Of a DNA stretch of 64,000 nucleotides, positions 1 to 8,669 are shown piece by piece (positions within the stretch are counted from its first letter, which is position 1; each line of letters starts with the position of its first letter). Both the position numbers and the translations under genes were made by a program. A model generated the notes under the pieces. That model did no database searches, was not told the DNA's origin, and saw nothing but the letters and a program-made list of their open reading frames with translations. This DNA comes from Curtobacterium pusillum (GTDB taxonomy: Bacteria; Actinomycetota; Actinomycetes; Actinomycetales; Microbacteriaceae): the NCBI RefSeq assembly GCF_013359865.1, contig NZ_JABMCE010000085.1:186001-250000 (forward strand), given 5' to 3'.

Positions 1-47
1 CACCGCCTGACCGCTCGCAAGGCAGCGCCCCGCGCCGGGCGGCGCTC

Positions 48-83
48 CCGCCGCGGGCAGCGCACCCGCCGCGGGCAGCGCCC
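48..83. repeat. 18-bp tandem duplication downstream of the MFS gene
   Basis: Two adjacent 18-base units (48-65 and 66-83) differ only at the last base. They share the core GCCGCGGGCAGCGC. They lie just past the stop of the leftmost gene. No gene is supportable in bases 1-90, although a + strand frame closes with TGA at 8-10 and could be the tail of a gene outside the window. Confidence 0.6.
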
Positions 84-90
84 CGTCCGG

Positions 91-1293
91 TCACCGGGAC
101 GCCCGCCGGACCCGCCGGTGGACGCCGAGCGCGACCGCGGAACTCGCGACGAGCACGAAGCCGAGCGAGAGCGCGGTCGCCCCGAGGAGACCGGTCACCG
201 GCGACCCGAGGACACCGCCGAGGAACTGCGCCGACCCGGTCAGCGCCGACGCCGAACCGCTCGGCGCGTCCGTGAGCTGCCCCCACGTGTGGGATCCCGG
301 CAGGACGAGTCCGACCCCCGCCGCGAAGAGCGCGGACGCGGCCCACAGGAGCGGGTCCGGCCCCCGACTCACCGCGATCGCGGCCAGGGCTCCGCCGGCC
401 AGGAGGCTCACCACCAGTCCGGCTCCGGCCAGCGTCCCGGGGTGGTTGCGCCGGGCGAGTCGCCGGAACAGGAGGTTCGCCCCCACCATGGCCGCGGCGT
501 TCGTCGCGAACACGAGCGTGAACACGTCCCGTCCGTACCCGAGCTCCCGCTCGACCACGTAGGACGCCGTGGCGACGTAGGCGTAGAAGCCGAACGACTG
601 CGCGGCGAGCATCGCGGCGACGCCGCGGAGCTCCCGCGAGCGGAACGCCGCTCCGAGCGATTCGCGCACCGCCCCGACGAGCGACCCGCTCGACACCGCC
701 CGCGGACCGTCCACGGCGTCCGCCGTACGGGTCTCCGGGACGAGCACGAGGACGCCGACGATGACGAGCGCCCCGACCCCCGCGAGTGTCAGGAAGTCCG
801 CACGCCAACCCCACAGTGCTGCGACAGCGGCCCCCAGTACGGGCGCCACGACGGGCGCGCCGGCACTCACGGTCGCGAGCACCGCCACCCGTCCGCCCAT
901 GACCGCCCGGTCCTCCGAGACGTCGCGCACCACACTCCGTGCGGCGACGATCCCCGCGGACCCGAACAGCCCGGCGACCCCGCGGATCGCGACGAGGGTG
1001 AGCGCCGACGGGACGAACGCGCTGGCGACCGACGCGAGCGTCCAGCCCGCGACGCCGACCAGGATGACGGGACGTCGTCCGATGCGGTCGCTCAGCGGGC
1101 CGAACGCCAGCTGCCCGATGCCGATGCCCGCCAGGCACGCGGTGATGCTCGACTGGATCACCCACGGGGCCCCGCCGAGGTCGGCTCCGATGCGTGGCAG
1201 CGACGGCGTGTACACGTCCACGGACAGTGGTGCGAGCGCGGTGAGGACGGCGAGCACGGCGAGCACGGGCCCTGGGCGGCGAGCTGGGTCCAC
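91..1293 (-). CDS. MFS multidrug/metabolite transporter, Bcr/CflA-like
   Basis: This is a 400-residue integral membrane protein with about 12 hydrophobic segments. The first covers residues 10-30, and the loop after the second carries the MFS motif A (DRIGRRP, about residue 68). The N-terminal signature with DVYTPSLP after the first segment is typical of Bcr/CflA proton-driven efflux pumps for drugs such as bicyclomycin or for small metabolites. The start is a GTG preceded by GGGAGG. It is transcribed away from the ABC importer operon and shares a 93-bp control region with it, so export of an intermediate of that pathway is possible, but the substrate is unknown. Confidence 0.85.
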   Translation of the reverse strand: MDPARRPGPVLAVLAVLTALAPLSVDVYTPSLPRIGADLGGAPWVIQSSITACLAGIGIGQLAFGPLSDRIGRRPVILVGVAGWTLASVASAFVPSALTLVAIRGVAGLFGSAGIVAARSVVRDVSEDRAVMGGRVAVLATVSAGAPVVAPVLGAAVAALWGWRADFLTLAGVGALVIVGVLVLVPETRTADAVDGPRAVSSGSLVGAVRESLGAAFRSRELRGVAAMLAAQSFGFYAYVATASYVVERELGYGRDVFTLVFATNAAAMVGANLLFRRLARRNHPGTLAGAGLVVSLLAGGALAAIAVSRGPDPLLWAASALFAAGVGLVLPGSHTWGQLTDAPSGSASALTGSAQFLGGVLGSPVTGLLGATALSLGFVLVASSAVALGVHRRVRRASR

Positions 1294-1386
1294 GGTGCCT
1301 CCCGGCGGGTCTCGTTGTATTTCTGCTTATAGCGTTATAACCTTTCCACGCCGACACCGAGGTCGGCGAACGAGTTCTCGGGGACG
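1294..1386. promoter_or_regulatory. Divergent promoter/operator with TTATA palindrome
   Basis: This 93-bp region separates divergent genes and is much richer in A+T than its surroundings. Bases 1327-1340 read TTATAGCGTTATAA, an almost perfect 14-bp palindrome. It overlaps -10-like hexamers on both strands (TATAAC at 1336 on +, TATAAG on -). A regulator bound here would be placed to control both directions. The regulator is not identified; GntR and MarR genes are present in the window. Confidence 0.5.
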
Positions 1387-2439
1387 ATGATGACCACACG
1401 AACCGACCGGCGGCGCGACACGCAGAACCGCAGCGTGCCGCCCACCGCGACCATGAGCCGGGCGACCGTCCCGGCCGCGACCACGATCCGCCGTTTCGAT
1501 GCGGTGCGGACGGGGTCCCAGTTCGCCGTGCTCGGCGTGTGGCTCGCCCTCGCCGTGCTGTACGCGGTCCTGGTGCCGAAGACGTTCCTGACGGCCGGGA
1601 CCTTCCAGACGATCTTCGGGTCGCAGCAGGCCCTGGTCTTCCTCACGGCGTCCCTGCTCTGCACGATCATCGTCGGTGAGTTCGTCGACATGTCCGTCGC
1701 GTACAACTTCGGCTTCGCGGCCGTCCTGGTCGCGGTGCTCAACGTCGATCTGCACTGGCCGGTGCTGCTCGCGGCGCTCGCCGCGGTCGTCGTCGCGACG
1801 GCCGTCGGTGCGGTGAACGGCTGGCTCGTGGTCCGCCTCGGCGTGAACACCATCGTGGTGACGCTCGGCATGGGGACGTTCCTCCTCGGCCTCGGTCTGT
1901 GGGTCACGAACCTCACACCGGTGTCCGGCCTGCCCGCCGGCTTCGCGAACATCGCCCTCATGACGATCGCCGGACTGCCGGTCGGGTTCTGGGAGGGCCT
2001 CGTGCTCATGCTCGGGTTCGCGTACGTGATGTGGTTCACGCCGCTCGGCCGCAACATGCGGTTCGTCGGCGCGAGTCGGGAGGTCTCCCGCCTCGCCGGC
2101 ATCCGCGTGAACCGGCTGCGGTTCGGGTCGTTCATGTCGGCCGGCCTCATCGCCGGCATCGGCGGGGTCATCTCCGCCGCGGCCACCGGCGGCTTCGACG
2201 CGACCGTGTCGCAGTCGTACCTGCTCCCGATCTTCGCGGCGACGTTCCTCGGCACCGCGATCCTGGAACCGGGCCGGTTCAACCCGCTCGGCACGCTCCT
2301 CGCGGTGTACTTCCTCGCCACCGGCATCCTCGGGCTGCAGTTGCTCGGCGCGGCCGGATGGGTCTCGAACGTCTTCTACGGCGGCGTCCTCGTCGTCGCC
2401 GTCACGATCTCCACCATCCTGCACCGCAGGGTCTCCTGA
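1387..2439 (+). CDS. CUT2-family ABC transporter permease (RbsC-like)
   Basis: This 350-residue membrane protein has about 8-10 hydrophobic segments and the BPD_transp_2 layout of ribose/xylose/autoinducer-type permeases. The conserved cytoplasmic stretch near residues 215-240 (TPLGRNMRFVGAS) and a GxxGxxSAA-like segment near 255-265 are visible. It is the only permease in the operon, so the channel is probably a homodimer. It is followed 38 bp later by the binding protein, then the ATPase, then an amidohydrolase. The family imports pentoses, autoinducers and other small polar compounds. Being next to an aromatic-ring-cleavage region, the cargo may be an unusual carboxylic or aromatic compound (inference). 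Confidence 0.88.
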   Translation: MMTTRTDRRRDTQNRSVPPTATMSRATVPAATTIRRFDAVRTGSQFAVLGVWLALAVLYAVLVPKTFLTAGTFQTIFGSQQALVFLTASLLCTIIVGEFVDMSVAYNFGFAAVLVAVLNVDLHWPVLLAALAAVVVATAVGAVNGWLVVRLGVNTIVVTLGMGTFLLGLGLWVTNLTPVSGLPAGFANIALMTIAGLPVGFWEGLVLMLGFAYVMWFTPLGRNMRFVGASREVSRLAGIRVNRLRFGSFMSAGLIAGIGGVISAAATGGFDATVSQSYLLPIFAATFLGTAILEPGRFNPLGTLLAVYFLATGILGLQLLGAAGWVSNVFYGGVLVVAVTISTILHRRVS

Positions 2440-2477
2440 TCCCAGCGCCCTCTGTCAACGACGTCAGAAAGGTCGAC

Positions 2478-3644
2478 ATGTCCCCGATCACCACCCGGCG
2501 CGGAACCCGCATCGCGCTCGGCGCCGCAGCAGCAGCAGCAGCCCTCTTCCTCGCCGGCTGCTCCACCGTCGGGAGCGCGTCGACCCCGAGCGCCAGCTCC
2601 GGCGACAGCGCACTCGCCTCCAAGATCGCGAAGCTCGAGAAGCTCCCGTCGAGCTACCCGATCCCGAGCGGCACGATCTCCGACGTCTCGTCGCTGCGCG
2701 GGAAGACCGTCTACTACGTGCCCATCACCCAGCAGTCGCCGCAGTTCGGCGTCACCCAGGTCGCACTCAAGGCGGCGCTGGGCAAGCTCGGCATGACGCT
2801 GCAGGTCTGCAACGGCAACGCGACCCCGACGGGCATCTCGCAGTGCGTCACCCAGGCGACGTCGGCGAAGGCGGCCGCGATCATCACCGACGCCATCCCG
2901 TACCAGGAGGCGTCGAACGCCTTCGCCGCGGCGCAGAAGGCCGGCATCACGGTCCTCAACACGGACCAGATCGTCGATCCGGACGCCCCGGCATCGAAGA
3001 CGCTCGGCTACATCGAGGCCGCCGGGACCTCGCAGATGAAGGCGGTCGCCGACTGGATCGCGTACGACTCGAACGGCAAGGGCAGCGTCGTGATCAACGA
3101 GAGCACCGACAGTCCGGCGTCCGTCGCGTTCGTGACCGCCGCGCAGAAGGAGTTCAAGAAGGTCTGCTCGGGTTGCTCGGTGACGATCAACAAGGTCTCC
3201 TCGGCGAACTTCAGCCTGATCGCGTCCTCGACGTCCTCCGCGCTCGTGAAGACGCCCGGCGTCGGCTACGTGGTCTCCGAGTTCGACCAGTACCTGCAGC
3301 CGACACTCGGCGGTGTGCAGCAGGCGGGGAAGACGGCGAGCGTCAAGGGCGTCTCCGGTGCGGCGCAGCTGTCCGGCCTGCAGATGCTGTCGAACAAGAA
3401 CTTCCTCTACGCGTCCGTCGGGCAGGCGTCGGCGTACCAGGGCTGGGCCGATGCGGACGCCGTCGCGCGGATGCTCACCGGCACGTCCGGGGCGGACCTG
3501 CCGGAGTACACGATCCCGATCCGGCTCTTCACGCGGAACAACGTGGGTGACGTCACGCTCACCAACGACGCGCAGGCCTCGGGCGAGTGGTTCGGACCGA
3601 AGGACTACACGGACTCCTTCCTGAAGCTCTGGGGTGTCTCGTGA
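2478..3644 (+). CDS. ABC transporter substrate-binding lipoprotein (sugar-type)
   Basis: This is a 388-residue exported lipoprotein. The signal peptide runs from TTRRGTR through an Ala-rich core to the lipobox LAGC, with the lipidated Cys near residue 26, followed by a Ser-rich linker. The mature part resembles periplasmic-binding-protein type 1 (Peripla_BP_4) proteins. The ATG at 2478 is preceded by AGAAAGG and gives a proper signal peptide; upstream in-frame starts would spoil it. The stop TGA overlaps the GTG of the ATPase gene (GTGA at 3641), indicating translational coupling. Ligand unknown. Confidence 0.88.
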   Translation: MSPITTRRGTRIALGAAAAAAALFLAGCSTVGSASTPSASSGDSALASKIAKLEKLPSSYPIPSGTISDVSSLRGKTVYYVPITQQSPQFGVTQVALKAALGKLGMTLQVCNGNATPTGISQCVTQATSAKAAAIITDAIPYQEASNAFAAAQKAGITVLNTDQIVDPDAPASKTLGYIEAAGTSQMKAVADWIAYDSNGKGSVVINESTDSPASVAFVTAAQKEFKKVCSGCSVTINKVSSANFSLIASSTSSALVKTPGVGYVVSEFDQYLQPTLGGVQQAGKTASVKGVSGAAQLSGLQMLSNKNFLYASVGQASAYQGWADADAVARMLTGTSGADLPEYTIPIRLFTRNNVGDVTLTNDAQASGEWFGPKDYTDSFLKLWGVS

Positions 3645-5251
3645 TCGATGCTGCCGAGGCTCCTGTCGCCGTCGAACGCGGCGACCGCGGGGTCCCGCGG
3701 CTGAGGGTCCGTGACGTGTCGGTCACGTTCGGGCACAACCGGGTGCTCCGCGACATCGGGCTCGATGTCCGCGCGGGGGAGATCCAGGCGCTCGTCGGTC
3801 AGAACGGCTCGGGCAAGTCGACGCTCGCGAAGGTCCTCACCGGCCTGTACGTGCCGGACCCCGGTGCCGTGGTCGAGGTCGACGGCGAGGCACTCCGCCT
3901 GCCGGTCCGGCCGCTCGAGTCGCGTTCCCGCGGCGTCGCCGTCGTGCACCAGTCGCTCGGGCTCGTCCCCGAGATGTCGGTGCTCGAGAACATGCGTGTC
4001 GGGCGGTTGGGCGCCGGTCGCTTCTCCCGCCGGATCCGCTGGTCGGTCGAGCGTGAGGCGGCAGCGGGCGTGTTCGACCGGCTCGGCCGGCACGTCCCGC
4101 TCGACGCCCGCGTGTCGTCGCTCAGCGAGGAGGACCGGGCCACGGTCGCGATCGCCCGAGCCCTGCAGGACGCTCCGGACGGGCGGGGGCTCATCATCTT
4201 CGACGAGTCCACCCGGGCGCTCTCCCGACGGTCGCTGGAGCACTTCTACGAGATGCTCGACCAGGTGGTGCGGAGCGGCACCTCGGCGCTCCTCATCACG
4301 CACCGGCTCGAGGAGGTCATCGAGGCCGCCGACCGCGTGACGGTGCTGCGCGACGGCGACCTCGTGGAGGCGGGGATCCCGGTCGCCGGGCTCACCGCGG
4401 CCGACCTCGCCCGGGTGATGCTCGGGCGCGTGCTCGGCGCTGTCAGCTCCGGCGGCGGTCATGCCCGTCCCGGAGCGGGAGCCGCCGCCGAGGTCGTCGA
4501 CCTCCGGAGCGCCCGACTCGACGGCGTCGACGTCCGGGTCGCACCGGGGGAGATCGTCGGCGTGACCGGGCTCGCCGACGCCGGCTACCACGAGCTGCCG
4601 TACGTGCTCGGCGGCGCGGTGCGCGCGGCCTCGGGCCGTCTCGAGGTCAGCGGTACGGAGGTCGACCTCCGGGCGTACGGCCCCACCGTCGCGATGGACG
4701 CGGGCATCGCGCTGGTGCCCGGTGACCGTGAGCACCAGGGCCTCGCCCTCGAACTGACCGTGGCCGAGAACGCCGCGGTCCCGCGGACCGGCTCGGGCGG
4801 CGGTCGGTTCGCACCGATCCCGCGTCGTGCGGAACTGGCGGAGCTGCAGCCGTGGATCGACCGGCTCGAACTCCGGCCGCCGGACCCGGCCGTGGTGGTC
4901 GGCAAGCTGTCCGGCGGCAACCAGCAGAAGGTCGTCCTGGCGAAGTGGCTCGCCCGGTCGCCGAAGCTGCTCGTGCTCCACGAGCCGACCCAGGCCGTCG
5001 ACGTCGGCGCGCGCGAGATCATCGTGAACGCGGTCAAGGACGCCGCCGCTGACGGCTGCGGGGTCCTCGTCGCGAGCGGTGACGAGAACGAGCTGTCGAT
5101 GCTCTGCGACCGGCTCCTGGTGTTCCGCGACGGCCGGGTCGCGGCGGAGCTGGCCGGACCCCTCGCGCCGGACGACATCGTCGACGCGATCTTCACCGGC
5201 AACGACCGCCGCCCGCTCCGCGGTACGCCGTCGACCCCGACCGACCAGTGA
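3641..5251 (+). CDS. CUT2-type ABC ATPase with two nucleotide-binding domains (RbsA-like)
   Basis: This 536-residue protein has two fused ATPase domains. The first has a good Walker A (GQNGSGKST, about residue 52) and Walker B (IIFDEST), but its signature is degenerate (LSEED instead of LSGGQ). The second lacks a Walker A (GVTGLADAG) but has a proper signature LSGGNQQK and Walker B (LLVLHEPT). In an ABC dimer each ATP sits between the Walker A of one domain and the signature of the other, so only one competent site is expected. The start overlaps the upstream stop by 4 bp. It powers the importer. Confidence 0.9.
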   Translation: MIDAAEAPVAVERGDRGVPRLRVRDVSVTFGHNRVLRDIGLDVRAGEIQALVGQNGSGKSTLAKVLTGLYVPDPGAVVEVDGEALRLPVRPLESRSRGVAVVHQSLGLVPEMSVLENMRVGRLGAGRFSRRIRWSVEREAAAGVFDRLGRHVPLDARVSSLSEEDRATVAIARALQDAPDGRGLIIFDESTRALSRRSLEHFYEMLDQVVRSGTSALLITHRLEEVIEAADRVTVLRDGDLVEAGIPVAGLTAADLARVMLGRVLGAVSSGGGHARPGAGAAAEVVDLRSARLDGVDVRVAPGEIVGVTGLADAGYHELPYVLGGAVRAASGRLEVSGTEVDLRAYGPTVAMDAGIALVPGDREHQGLALELTVAENAAVPRTGSGGGRFAPIPRRAELAELQPWIDRLELRPPDPAVVVGKLSGGNQQKVVLAKWLARSPKLLVLHEPTQAVDVGAREIIVNAVKDAAADGCGVLVASGDENELSMLCDRLLVFRDGRVAAELAGPLAPDDIVDAIFTGNDRRPLRGTPSTPTDQ

Positions 5252-5268
5252 CACGAGAGGACCACGAC

Positions 5269-6357
5269 ATGACCGTCGTCGACATCAACATCCACCACCT
5301 TCCGGAGGACCTGTTCTCCAACCCGAAGATCCTGAACGCGTTCCTCGACTCGGCGCCCCGCGGCTTCGGCGAGATCGCGCGGGTGATCGAGATGGAGTCC
5401 GGGAAACACCAGCTCATCCTCGAGAAGCCGGCGGGGCACCAGAACCTCAACTACGTCGAGGGCGACTACTCGGCCGAGGCCAAGCTCGCGGCGATGGACG
5501 ACGCCGGTGTCGACTACGGCATCATGCGCGTCCCCGTCTGGCAGGAGTGGCTCCCGCTCGAGGCCTGCAAGTACGTCAACGACGAGGCCGCCAAGATCGT
5601 CGACGAGTCGAAGGGGCGCCTGTTCATGACGGCCGCGGTGCCGCCGTGGGGCGGGAAGGACAACATCGCCGAGCTCGAGCGGTGCATCGACGACCTCGGG
5701 GCCGTCGGTGTCCAGCTCGCGTGCCACTACGGCCAGCTCTACCTCGACGACCCGGTGTTCGAGCCGTACCTCGAGGTGCTGAACGACAAGCGGATCCCGG
5801 TGATCGTGCACCACACGCCGCTCCCGGTCGAGTGGCGGTCGATCATCGACTACACGAACCTCCGTCGCGAGTTCGGGCGCATCCAGGACCAGGCGACGGC
5901 GGTCGGCCGTGAGCTCTTCTCCGGCATGTTCGACAAGTACCCGAACCTGCGCTTCGTGCACACGATGCTCGGCGGCAACTGGTTCGCGAACACCGCACTG
6001 CTCACGCCGCACGCGTCGAACAAGAAGGAGTCGATGGTCCGGCTCGACCCGACGGGCGGCGAGAAGATCACGAGTTACCTGGAGAACAACATCTTCTACG
6101 ACCTGACGCACCCGCACTCGTGGGGCAAGAAGCAGGTGGAGGCGGCGATCGAGATCAACGGCGCCGACCACTTCATGTTCGGGTCGTCGTTCCCCGTGTT
6201 CTACGGCTGGATGGGGCAGGGCGTCGAGTTCATGCGGAACACGGTCGACCTCTCGGACGCCGATCGTGAAGCGGTGCTCTCCGGGAACGCGAAGCGGATC
6301 TTCGACCTGCCGATCCCGTCGAGGGTCCCGGAGACGGCCGGGTCCGCGGTCGGCTGA
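5269..6357 (+). CDS. ACMSD-family amidohydrolase with altered metal ligands
   Basis: This 362-residue TIM-barrel protein of the amidohydrolase_2/ACMSD family resembles decarboxylases and hydratases acting on aromatic or muconate-type acids. The start at 5269 follows GAGAGG; an in-frame GTG at 5248 lacks such a site. Compared with the family motif DxHxHxLP, the N-terminus reads DINIHHLP, so the first metal His is Asn. The usual TDYP/SDYP Asp is Ser (GSSFP, about residue 309). The middle His (VIVHHTPLP) is kept. The gene closes the importer operon, 17 bp after the ATPase, and probably acts on the imported compound. Whether it still binds a catalytic metal is doubtful. Confidence 0.82.
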   Translation: MTVVDINIHHLPEDLFSNPKILNAFLDSAPRGFGEIARVIEMESGKHQLILEKPAGHQNLNYVEGDYSAEAKLAAMDDAGVDYGIMRVPVWQEWLPLEACKYVNDEAAKIVDESKGRLFMTAAVPPWGGKDNIAELERCIDDLGAVGVQLACHYGQLYLDDPVFEPYLEVLNDKRIPVIVHHTPLPVEWRSIIDYTNLRREFGRIQDQATAVGRELFSGMFDKYPNLRFVHTMLGGNWFANTALLTPHASNKKESMVRLDPTGGEKITSYLENNIFYDLTHPHSWGKKQVEAAIEINGADHFMFGSSFPVFYGWMGQGVEFMRNTVDLSDADREAVLSGNAKRIFDLPIPSRVPETAGSAVG

Positions 6358-6380
6358 CGGGCTCCGGGCGCTCGCCCGGA

Positions 6381-6425
6381 CGGACTGGAGGCGCGGTGCA
6401 GGACCTGCACCGCGCCTCCAGTCCG
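6381..6425. terminator. Bidirectional hairpin, full copy of the GGAGGCGCGG element
   Basis: Two perfect 22-base arms (6381-6402 and 6404-6425) flank one base. The outer arm begins CGGACTGGAGGCGCGG. A smaller 8-bp hairpin (TCCGGGCG/CGCCCGGA, 6363-6380) precedes it. The element lies between convergent genes ending at 6357 and 6439, as expected of a shared terminator. No U-tract follows. It is the most perfect copy of a hairpin family found several times in the window. Confidence 0.75.
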
Positions 6426-6438
6426 TCTCGTGGGGCGA

Positions 6439-6921
6439 TCACATCTGGTTGCGCTTCCAGCGAGCACCCGACCGCCGGCGCTCGTCGGCGAGGCCCTCGC
6501 CGAGCCGGCGCAGGAGCTTCGTCGCCTGCGGCACGCCGGTCGGCTTGCCGAGGACGCGAGCCGCGTCCTCGGCCCACCGCTCGCGCACACGGGCGAGGTT
6601 CGCGACGGCCGTCGGTGTGGAGTGCAGACGCACCCCGCGTCCGTCGTGCTCGTCCCGGCGCTTCTCGATGAAGCCGATCTGCTCGAGCTCGCGGATGGCG
6701 GTGCTGAGGTTGCTCCGCAGGAGCCCCGTGGCCTCGGCCGTCTCGCTGGGCGTCGCGCCGGGATGGGTGTCGATGTACCGCATCACCTGGGTGTTCGACG
6801 GGGTGAGCGAGATCGTGTCGCCGAGGTCGGTCTCCCGCAGGCGGATCTCCCGTGCGACGGTCAGCACGATCTCGGCCAGGTCCGCGTAGTCGATCCCCGC
6901 ATCGTCGTCAGTGGTAGCCAC
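6439..6921 (-). CDS. MarR-family transcriptional regulator
   Basis: This 160-residue winged-helix protein has its recognition region near residues 60-85 (SETAEATGLLRSNLSTAIRELEQ), followed by a wing carrying the typical D-x-R pattern (RRDEHDGRGV). I chose the GTG at 6921. A reading from 6999 would add 26 residues translated from the A+T-rich promoter region and is unlikely. MarR proteins usually repress a divergent catabolic operon and are released by a phenolic ligand. Here the divergent operon encodes dienelactone hydrolase, FAH protein and extradiol dioxygenase, so a ring-cleavage substrate or intermediate is the likely inducer (inference). Confidence 0.88.
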   Translation of the reverse strand: MATTDDDAGIDYADLAEIVLTVAREIRLRETDLGDTISLTPSNTQVMRYIDTHPGATPSETAEATGLLRSNLSTAIRELEQIGFIEKRRDEHDGRGVRLHSTPTAVANLARVRERWAEDAARVLGKPTGVPQATKLLRRLGEGLADERRRSGARWKRNQM

Positions 6922-7031
6922 CAACCGAGTATATGTCGCGCTCGACCGTATATCTATAGAACCATATCTTTCTACAGTTGACTTTGAAAACATAACCAAA
7001 TAGGTTGCTGGTGCGAACGCGAGGAGGCGGC
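6922..7031. promoter_or_regulatory. Divergent MarR / ring-cleavage promoter with repeats
   Basis: For the + strand operon, TTGACT (6978-6983) and TAGGTT (7001-7006) are spaced 17 bp, a near-consensus housekeeping promoter, with GAGGAGG at 7021 before the ATG at 7032. On the - strand side, GTATAT occurs twice about one and a half helix turns apart near 6929-6953. ATATCT also recurs at about 6950 and 6964. These A+T-rich repeats are the best candidates for the operator of the adjacent MarR protein. Confidence 0.6.
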
Positions 7032-7766
7032 ATGCAGGGCGATCACCTGATCGGACGGGACGTCGAGTACTCCCACGGCGACACCGTCATGATCGGACGC
7101 TCCGCCGCACCGGCAACCGGTGGACCGCACCCCGGTGTGGTGCTCGTGCACGACGCGTTCGGACTCACCGAGGCGATGATCCGGACGAGCGAGGAGTACG
7201 CCGCTCGGGGGTACGCCGTCCTCGCCGCGGACGTCTGGGGCTCCCGTACGACACCGACCGACGGCGCCGCGATCGGGTCCCTCATCGGCGGGATGGTCGC
7301 CGACCGCGCCGAGTGGGCCGGACGGATCGCCGCCGCGCACCGGACGCTCCTCGCACGTCCCGACGTCGACGCCGACCGGACCGCGATGGTCGGATGGTGC
7401 TTCGGTGGATCCTCCGCGATCGAGTTCGTCCGTGGTGGCGGCGCGGTGCGCGGCATCGTCAGCGTGCACGGCGGCCTCGACCTCCTCGGCGACGACTGGA
7501 CCACCCCGACCGACGCGCGGGTCCTCCTGTGCACCGGTGCGGACGACCCGATGGCGACCCCGGAGATGCTCTTCGCCCTGCAGCGCGGCCTGGACGCGGT
7601 CGGGGCCGACTGGGAGGCCGACGTCTACAGCGGCACCCGGCACGCCTTCACCAACCCGGACGCCGCGCTCGCCGGGCCGCCCGACGTCGTCGGCTACCAC
7701 GCCCGCAGCGCCCGGCGCGCGCACGAGTCCGCCGAGCGGTTCCTCGCCGACCTGCTCGCCCCCTGA
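7032..7766 (+). CDS. Dienelactone hydrolase family protein
   Basis: This 244-residue alpha/beta hydrolase shows the DLH catalytic triad in register. The nucleophile Cys123 lies in GWCFGG, Asp171 in GADDP and His204 in TRHAF, close to the Cys123/Asp171/His202 numbering of the Pseudomonas enzyme. The ATG at 7032 follows GAGGAGG; the frame upstream has no such signal. Classical DLH opens 4-carboxymethylene-butenolide to maleylacetate in ortho-cleavage pathways. Here it leads an operon with an FAH protein and an extradiol dioxygenase, so it may open a lactone side product of meta cleavage instead (inference). Confidence 0.88.
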   Translation: MQGDHLIGRDVEYSHGDTVMIGRSAAPATGGPHPGVVLVHDAFGLTEAMIRTSEEYAARGYAVLAADVWGSRTTPTDGAAIGSLIGGMVADRAEWAGRIAAAHRTLLARPDVDADRTAMVGWCFGGSSAIEFVRGGGAVRGIVSVHGGLDLLGDDWTTPTDARVLLCTGADDPMATPEMLFALQRGLDAVGADWEADVYSGTRHAFTNPDAALAGPPDVVGYHARSARRAHESAERFLADLLAP

Positions 7767-7787
7767 CCACACACGGAGGAACACCGC

Positions 7788-8642
7788 ATGAAGCTCGCCC
7801 GATTCCGCACCGCAGACGGACAGGACCACGTCGGTCGTGTCGACACCGACCGCCTCGTCGACCTCACCGGCACGGCGGGCATCGGGTCATCGGTCACGGC
7901 GATCCTGCCCGACCTCGAGACGCTCCGCCCGGCGATCGAGACCGCCGACGGTCACGAGTACGACCTCGGCGAGGTGACGCTCCTGCCGCCGGTGGACGCG
8001 CCGCAGAAGTTCCTCGGGATCGGGATGAACTACCGGGCCCACGCCGCCGAAGCGCTCCAGGCCGGCATCCCGACGCCGACGAGCCAGCTCTGGTTCAACA
8101 AGCAGGTCTCGTGCATCGTCGGTCCCCACGACGACATCGAGAAGCCCCGGGTGTCCGACGAGATGGACTACGAGATCGAGCTCGGCGTCGTGATCGGGAA
8201 GCGGTGCCGCCACGTCGCAGCCGCGGACGCCCGATCGGTGATCGCCGGGTACGTCGTCGTCAACGACGTCTCCGTGCGCGACTGGCTCGCGAAGCGGTCG
8301 CCGACCTTCACGCTCGGCAAGTCGTTCGACACGCACGGCCCGATCGGCCCCTGGCTCACCACCGACGACGAGATCGCCGACCCGCTCGACCTCGGACTCC
8401 GGCTGTGGGTGAACGGCGAGGAGCGGCAGAACGCCCGCACGAACGACATGATCTACGACGTCTACGAGCAGATCGAGTACCTGACGACCGTGATGACACT
8501 GATGCCAGGCGACGTCCTCGCGACCGGCACCCCGTCGGGGATCGGTGCTCCGACGCGGAACTTCCTCCGGGTGGGCGACGTCGTCCGTGGCGAGGTCGAC
8601 GGACTCGGCGTGATCGAGAACACCGTCGTCGCCGAACCCTGA
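7788..8642 (+). CDS. Fumarylacetoacetate hydrolase family protein (HpaG/hydratase-like)
   Basis: This 284-residue protein has the two-part FAH fold. Its N-terminal cap region ends near residue 70, followed by the C-terminal core. The core contains the acidic metal-binding motif YEIELGVVIG (about residue 126), the VVNDVSVRDW segment and the closing GTPSGIG motif. Family members hydrolyse C-C bonds or act as decarboxylases, isomerases or hydratases on meta-cleavage acids (HpaG, HpaH). The start follows CGGAGGA. It sits 21 bp after the DLH gene and 27 bp before the extradiol dioxygenase, in one operon. It is one of two FAH proteins in the region. Confidence 0.88.
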   Translation: MKLARFRTADGQDHVGRVDTDRLVDLTGTAGIGSSVTAILPDLETLRPAIETADGHEYDLGEVTLLPPVDAPQKFLGIGMNYRAHAAEALQAGIPTPTSQLWFNKQVSCIVGPHDDIEKPRVSDEMDYEIELGVVIGKRCRHVAAADARSVIAGYVVVNDVSVRDWLAKRSPTFTLGKSFDTHGPIGPWLTTDDEIADPLDLGLRLWVNGEERQNARTNDMIYDVYEQIEYLTTVMTLMPGDVLATGTPSGIGAPTRNFLRVGDVVRGEVDGLGVIENTVVAEP

Positions 8643-8669
8643 CCAGCCATCGGAACCGACGAAGGAGTC

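Noticed and set aside
118-1332. Open frame antisense to the MFS gene
   Set aside because: It encodes a low-complexity Arg/Glu/Asp-rich product typical of antisense shadow frames. The MFS reading has membrane segments and motifs.
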